Source: Chloroflexota bacterium (GTDB lineage: Bacteria; Chloroflexota; Anaerolineae; Anaerolineales; Anaerolineaceae). Taken from it: DNA of 64,000 nt. Where the stretch lies: contig JAKQJC010000050.1 of the NCBI GenBank assembly GCA_029561345.1, forward strand, positions 50,567 to 114,566. The letters are read 5' to 3'. This document shows positions 58,907 to 64,000 of this stretch, in pieces. Under the pieces are notes generated by a model. The model was given only the letters and a program-made list of their open reading frames with translations, searched no databases and was not told the DNA's origin. A program made the translations under genes and the position numbers. Numbering within the stretch: the stretch's first letter is position 1; each line of letters opens with the position of its first letter.

Positions 58907-61900
58907 TTACGGGAGGATAATCAACGGCATATAGATCTTCACCCGCAGCGCCACGGCAATCATCTCGGTCAGCGATATGCTGCCCTTGAAATTGGCTGTG
59001 GCATGGTAGGTGGCTGTGATGGTTTTTGAACCCGCGCTGGCAAAGGTCAACTGGCAGGCGCCTGCCGCCACCGTGGTGACACAGCTCGCACCGTCGTCTG
59101 CGCTCACCGTCACCGTGCCGTCTGGGCTGCCCGCGCCCGGGGCCACGGCGGTCACCGTCACTTCGATCGTCACCGCTTCACCCACCCTGGCTTCCGCGGG
59201 CACGTTCTCAAGGCTGGTCAGGGTATCTGCCTTGCCCACCGTGTGCGTGGCCAGGCCTGAGGTGGCAGTGGCATAGGTTGCCGAGCCGGTGTAACTGGCG
59301 CTCAGGCTGTGCAAACCGGCATTCAGGCTTGAAACCTGGATGGTAGCTGTGCCGTCTGCGAGCGCGCTCGACCCCAGCAGAGTACCCCCTTCGTACAGTT
59401 CAACCGTGCCGGTCGGCGTGCCCAGGGCAGCGCTCACCGTCACATGGAAAGCGGCTGCCTGGCCAAAGACGGTGCTGCTGGCAGGTCCGGTCAGGGTCAC
59501 CATCACCACGCCCTTGTTCACCGTCTGTAAAACAGCATCCGCTGTCGAGGGCAGGTATACCCCGCCGCCCGCATAGGTGCTGGTCACGACATGCGTGCCA
59601 ACCGTCAGGGTTGAAATGGTCAGCACAGCCGTCCCACCCGAAAGCACCGCCGAGCCCAGTGACGCAGCGCCGTCAAAGAAGGAGATCGCTCCGGTCGCCT
59701 CCACGGGAGAGATGGTGGCGGTCAGGGTCACCGCCTGCCCGTAGGTGGAGGGGTTCAATCCGCTGGCCAGTGTCAGTGTTGAAGTTACCTGATTCACCAC
59801 CTCCTGGCTGCGCGAACTGGATGTGGAACCGTTGTAGATGCCTCCGCCGTAGTAAGTGGCCGTCACCACATGGGTGCCCACTGTCAATGTGGAAGTATTG
59901 AATGTGGCCGTTCCACCTGAAAGATCTGCCGACCCCAGAAGGGCGGCGCTTTCGTAAAAGTAAACAGTTCCCGTTGCGGCTGAGGGGGTGATGGTGGCAA
60001 TCATCGCCACCGATTGTCCATAGTTGGAAGGGTTGGGGTCAAGCGTCAGCGCCAGGGTGGTGCCGAGGGTGTTGGTCAGGTTAAAGGTGGTGGTGGCCGG
60101 GTAGGCTGTGATGAGCACCGTGTAGGATCCACTGGTGGGGTTGGCTTTGGGGCTGAAGTAGGTATGCCCCATCATGGTTGAACTGTTATAGGAATTGTAG
60201 GTCTGTATGAGTGATGAGGGGTTGCTGTTGAAATAGCAGGAAGCGCCCTCAGCCGGGCAGGTGGCGGTCACGGGAATGCTATGCAGGGGGCCGCCAATTT
60301 CATCCAGCAGCCTCGATGCCAGGGCATCAAAATCGGTACCGGTTGTCTTGCGCTGGTTGTTACCGCTGAGAATGGTGAAACCAACCGGCATACCCTGTTC
60401 GTAAGCGCCCGCCTCGCAGGCCGAACCTTGCTGCCGGCTCATGCCGCGGGCATCTGTGATCATATTGGTGCCGCAATCCGCCATGCCGTAGGGCACCAGG
60501 TTCATCGCCGGGCTTTCATAGTAAAGATAGGCCACTGGCACCGGGCCGCCCATATCCTCCACGCCTGCCACGCCTGAACCCTCAAACCCCGTCAGCACAT
60601 GATCGCTGGCCAGGGGCGTCAGATTGCATCCGGTGAGGTCTCCAAGGAGGTTGTAACCGCCTGAAACAAAGCCGTAAGCGGTGCCAGCACACTGGCTGCC
60701 GCTGAAACCGATCGTTGAGCTGGCGCGGCCATCCGTGAGGATTGAAGCTCTGATCGTCTGAGTGGCCCCAGGATCCATATCGTTGAAATAGAAATGTCCG
60801 CCCGTGCCGTGGTAGCTCTCATCAGACCAATTGAGGCCGGCAGCGTTGTTGGCAAAAGTGGAGTAACCAATGTGACCTTCTGCTGTCAGTTGATCAAAAT
60901 AAATGGCCCCGCCATTGCCGCCCCAGACACTGTCTTGCGGGTATCCTGCATTATTTGAATAGAAGGAGCAATTGGCCAAATCCAGCTCCACATCTCCATA
61001 AAGATACAGAGCGCCGCCGTGACCGCTGGACCCACCCAGACCAGATGGATTGCCGTTGCCGGAGGTATTTGTTTTGAAAGTGGTGCGGTAAATATTCAGG
61101 TTGATCCAGTTGCCGCCATCCGCATAAATGGCGCCGCCGTTGCCGCCGTTACCGTGGCCATTACTCGATCCATCGCCGGCATACTGAGTCTTGAACAGGC
61201 TGTCTTCAATTTGCAGCACCCCGCCGGCAAAATAAATACCGCCGCCGCTGCCGCCATCCGCATAGAATCCGCCGCTGTTCACGGGCGTGCCAAAAACACC
61301 GCCGCTGCCCGCCTGGTTATATTCAAATGATGAAGCTTCGATCTGAAAAACACCATCTCCGGCCAACGCCGCGCCGTGGCCGCCCATGCCGCCATCCCCG
61401 CCCACATCACTGAGGCTGTTTCCGCCCTGTCCGCCGCTGCCCGACTGATTCGATGAAAAAGTTGAATCCAGAACCAGCAGCGAGGCGCAGCCTGAAAAAC
61501 CAGAACAGTAGATTCCGCCTCCCTGCCCGCCATTGCCAGCGTCGCCGCCCGGGCCGCTGCCGTTATCCGAGAAACCGCCGCCGCCACCGCCTGCGAAATT
61601 GCTCTCAAAACGCGAAGCATAAACCTGCAGCGGCGCTTCGGCATACACAGCGCCGCCGTGCCCGCCATTGGCTGGCGTCTTCACGGTAGCTGACAGGCTG
61701 TTTCCGCCGCGTCCGGCTGAATTGAATTTAAAGCCCATATTGCTGAGCATCAGGTTTGCCCCCCGGTGACGAATGGCACCGCCCGATTCCCCATTGGTCG
61801 GATCTGTCGCATCATCAAACCCCATCTCTGCCTTTCCATTGACAATCACAAAACCGGTCATGACCACATTCGCTCCGCTGTGAATATCAAAACAGCGTGA

Positions 61901-63691
61901 ATAGCTGTTGCAGTTCACCCAGTTCGATCCGGTTCCAGTCATATCGGCAGGCTGCCAGCCATTTCCCTTGATCGTCATGCTGGCGGTGATGTCCAGGTCG
62001 CCCACGGCATTCAGGTCATCATCCGGGCCGAAGCTCGCCACGTCAATTCTGCCGGTGGGGCCCAACAGAATCACCGACCCCGGGTTCAAATTGGCCCAAT
62101 ATACCGCCTCGCGCAGCGAACAGTCGTTGGCGGCAGCGGAACAGGTGTGGCTGACCGTATCGTAGACGTCATCGTTCCGGTCCACCACATAGATGTTTCC
62201 GGCCGGAGGGGTCACAGTCAACGCGACATCGCCCGAAACAAATGAGCCCTGGTTGTTCACATCGCCGGAATAGCTTGCCCGGAAAATGTGCGCGCCTTGC
62301 GCCAGGTTATCCACAAGCAAACGTGCTGTTCCGGTCGGCAGCACCTCAGCCGTGCCCAGTGTGCTGGTGGCATCATAAAAGGTCACCGTGCCTCCCGGAC
62401 GGTTCAGGCCGCTCACCGTGGCCGCCAGCAGCAGCGGCTGTCCAAAAGGCGCCGCGCTGCCCCCCACATCCAGCGTCACCACAGCGGTATCCGGCCTGGG
62501 CACCACCGTGTGGGTCACCGGGGTGGCCGTTATGCTGGGATTAAACCCCGTGGAGCCTTCAAACCTGGCTGTCAAATTGGGGTGCGTCAGCGCCGGCAAA
62601 TTTTCTACCGAGAAATCTGCCACCCCGTTCACCAGGGTTGCCTCGGCAATCTCAAACAACCCTTCCCACAGGCTCACCACCCCGCCGGTGGGTGTATCAT
62701 CCGTGGCGGTCACCACAGCCGTGAAGGTGGCGGCGTTTCCATAATCTGTAGCCGCACCAGATGGATAAAGGGTGGTGGTTGTATCCACCGGCACCGGTTC
62801 CCAATTGGTATTGTTGCCCGAATCGGTCAGTTTAGTGACCCGGCATTTCTCATCACTTGCGTTTTTGATACAATACCCATCCTGCACATCCAGGTAATAG
62901 AGGATTCTGGATTCTGCCTGCAGATTCCACTGCGTACCCGGGGTGCTGCTGCGCAGCTGCAGGCGTTTGCTGGAGCTGGCGCCTCCTAACCATGCTGTTC
63001 CAGTTTGAATGGTCGCGCCGGCCGGGAAAGTCAGAACCTCCCCAGACCCCGAAGCGGTTTTATAAATTGTACCAATGTAATGTGTGGAACCCGGCGGTGC
63101 CGTGATCGTCTGGCTCAAACCGGCTGTAAAATATATTATGGAAGCAGGTGTGGTATTCAAAGTTGCATTCGCATTGATGACGAGCGATGTATCAATGTTA
63201 ATTGGATTGCCCAGAGTCAGCGAAGCAGTGGTATTTTCAGCCACTGTCAGTGAATTGACCGTTAAGTTGGATCCAGATTCTGTAATGAGGCTGACGGTGC
63301 CCAGGGCCTTATCCAGGGTCACGCCGCTTCCAGGAGTTGTGAAAACTCCTCCCCAGACATCCATGCTTTGCCCGACCACGAGGCTGAAATTATTGTCAAT
63401 ATGCAAAATCCCTTGAACATGGATCACATTCGCAGCTGCTGACGCCAGATTTATATATACATCGTGGCCATCGGCAATTGTGACCGTATCTTCCGCATCC
63501 GGGACCACACCGCAATCTCACATGTCGGTTTCCGTCCAATTACCACTTCGTATTGAAGTGCAGGTTTCAGCCGATGCACTGGCCACCTGGGTGGGCACCG
63601 CCGTGAAAACCGTGGTGAACATCAGCACAACTGCGAGGAAGGCATTGGTGATTTGCTTTGCTCTGAGCCCGTTTTTGAAAAACGTAACCAT
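58907..63691 (-). CDS. Giant secreted beta-helix/Ig-repeat protein, interrupted by in-frame TGA
   Basis: A 1594-codon frame. ATG 63691 has perfect AGGAGG upstream and a signal peptide (MVTFFKNGLRAKQITNAFLA to TQVASA). Codon 58 is TGA (63518-63520): the sequence reads NWTETDM-stop-DCGVVPDAED, where related proteins have Trp-x-Cys-Gly. The body then shows a beta strand-rich region, Ig-like repeats, CSLREA near residue 525, a Gly-rich parallel beta-helix (about 540-1000), four or five Ig-like (Big_3-type) repeats (about 1190-1580) and the end KIYMPLIILP. It is a surface or secreted protein; if TGA stops, the mature part would need start at GTG 63508 without export signal. Confidence 0.8.
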
Positions 63692-63785
63692 CACAAACCT
63701 CCTGAATAAATTGTCTGGAACCTTTTTTCTTGGGGGAAAAAGTATGAAGAAAGACTGATGCGCTGTTATGCAGCACCATGAGTCT

Positions 63786-63815
63786 ATTATAGAGCCCCTC
63801 TGCAATAAATGACAA
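63786..63815 (-). promoter_or_regulatory. Promoter of the giant surface protein gene
   Basis: On the minus strand TTGTCA (63810-63815) and TATAAT (63786-63791) are 18 bases apart, with the start codon 95 bases after the -10. The good promoter and ribosome site imply that the gene is expressed. Confidence 0.7.
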
Positions 63816-63869
63816 TCTTATAACACTGTCTATTTTTGAAACATTTCGTTGTCCTTAAACGGTAGTTTG

Positions 63870-64000
63870 TCAAGAGTTGTGTAAATTGTCAGGGGTACCG
63901 GCAACCTCAGCAGGTACGGTGATATTGCGCAGTTTGATACTGCGGATGATCGCATAGAACATTAACAAGCTGCTATTTTCATTGCGGAAGGCGGTCGCCA
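63870..64000 (-). CDS. C-terminal end of a probable transposase, cut by window edge
   Basis: The minus-strand frame entering at the window edge gives 43 residues, ATAFRNENSSLMLFYAIIRS then IKLRNITVPAEVAGTPDNLHNS, and ends with TGA at 63870-63872. The FRNENS...LYAxIRSIK pattern resembles the C-terminus of DDE transposases. If right, an insertion sequence lies just beyond the window, upstream of the interrupted surface gene. Only the end is visible, so the family cannot be named. Confidence 0.5.
   Translation of the reverse strand, partial: ATAFRNENSSLLMFYAIIRSIKLRNITVPAEVAGTPDNLHNS

Noticed and set aside
61000..61750. Repetitive Gly-rich DNA that could suggest a CRISPR or satellite array
   Set aside because: The repeats are irregular and in frame, encoding the beta-helix of the giant protein.
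63518..63520. TGA read as Trp or selenocysteine by a changed code
   Set aside because: TGA ends many genes in this window, often in ATGA overlaps, and no selenocysteine insertion structure or genes are visible; chance nonsense mutation or error is simpler.

Overview
The window looks like a chromosomal segment of a GC-rich, flagellated member of the Chloroflexota, probably Anaerolineae-like. This rests on overall gene repertoire and on secreted proteins carrying a Tyr-Leu-Pro-Leu-Val-like motif that I associate with that phylum. No rRNA or other phylogenetic marker is present, so the placement is inference. Genes are densely packed, with many 4-base ATGA stop/start overlaps that indicate translational coupling.

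Layout. 0-5.5 kb (minus strand): flagellar operon flbD-motA-motB-fliL-fliM-fliN-fliO-fliP-fliQ-(fliR), cut by the window edge. 5.6-12.8 kb: signalling block with a GAF/PAS histidine kinase, a receiver-PAS protein with a degenerate kinase core, an OmpR-type regulator, a CheY-like protein, a PilZ protein and a divergent GGDEF cyclase; PilZ and GGDEF point to c-di-GMP control next to the motility genes. 12.8-17.5 kb: tRNA-Gln, an FtsB-like protein, a lytic transglycosylase, tRNA-Gly and tRNA-Cys with a clear promoter and terminator, a Nudix hydrolase, a small secreted protein and a zinc-ribbon protein. 17.7-24.6 kb (minus): an eight-gene envelope-acylation operon resembling dlt. It holds a lipoprotein, a 41-residue DltX-like microprotein, an MBOAT acyltransferase, two SGNH-type proteins, an acyl carrier protein, a fatty-acyl-AMP ligase and a methyltransferase. 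24.9-26.9 kb: an AT-rich pair encoding a STELLO-like glycosyltransferase and a partner. 27.2-28.6 kb: an autoregulated XRE/membrane-protein pair and two gene remnants. 28.6-32.5 kb: endonuclease III and a GlpA-like/FAD oxidoreductase/DUF1667 operon. 32.6-34.8 kb: a sensor kinase with a pseudo-receiver.

34.8-42.4 kb (minus): a tightly coupled operon with a 46-residue hydrophobic peptide, a zinc-ribbon membrane protein, a DUF2207-like membrane protein ending in an alternating Cys-Ala tail, an intact radical SAM/SPASM protein with a PqqD-like front end, a second copy that has lost all three cluster cysteines, a methyltransferase, a ROK sugar kinase and a GH5 glycosidase. This is the most unusual locus: it reads like a peptide-modification system acting on the tail of a membrane protein. 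42.8-45.7 kb: gap, pgk and a haem-binding protein. 45.8-49.7 kb: small membrane and zinc-ribbon proteins, two damaged genes and a phosphoglucose-isomerase-like protein lacking its catalytic Glu. 49.9-54.9 kb: pstSCAB-phoU behind an 11-bp periodic Pho-box-like array. 55-57.5 kb: a TPR/WD40 protein. 57.6-58.8 kb: MarR regulator and WrbA. 58.9-63.7 kb: a giant secreted beta-helix/Ig-repeat protein interrupted by an in-frame TGA just after its signal peptide. 63.9-64 kb: the C-terminal end of a probable transposase.
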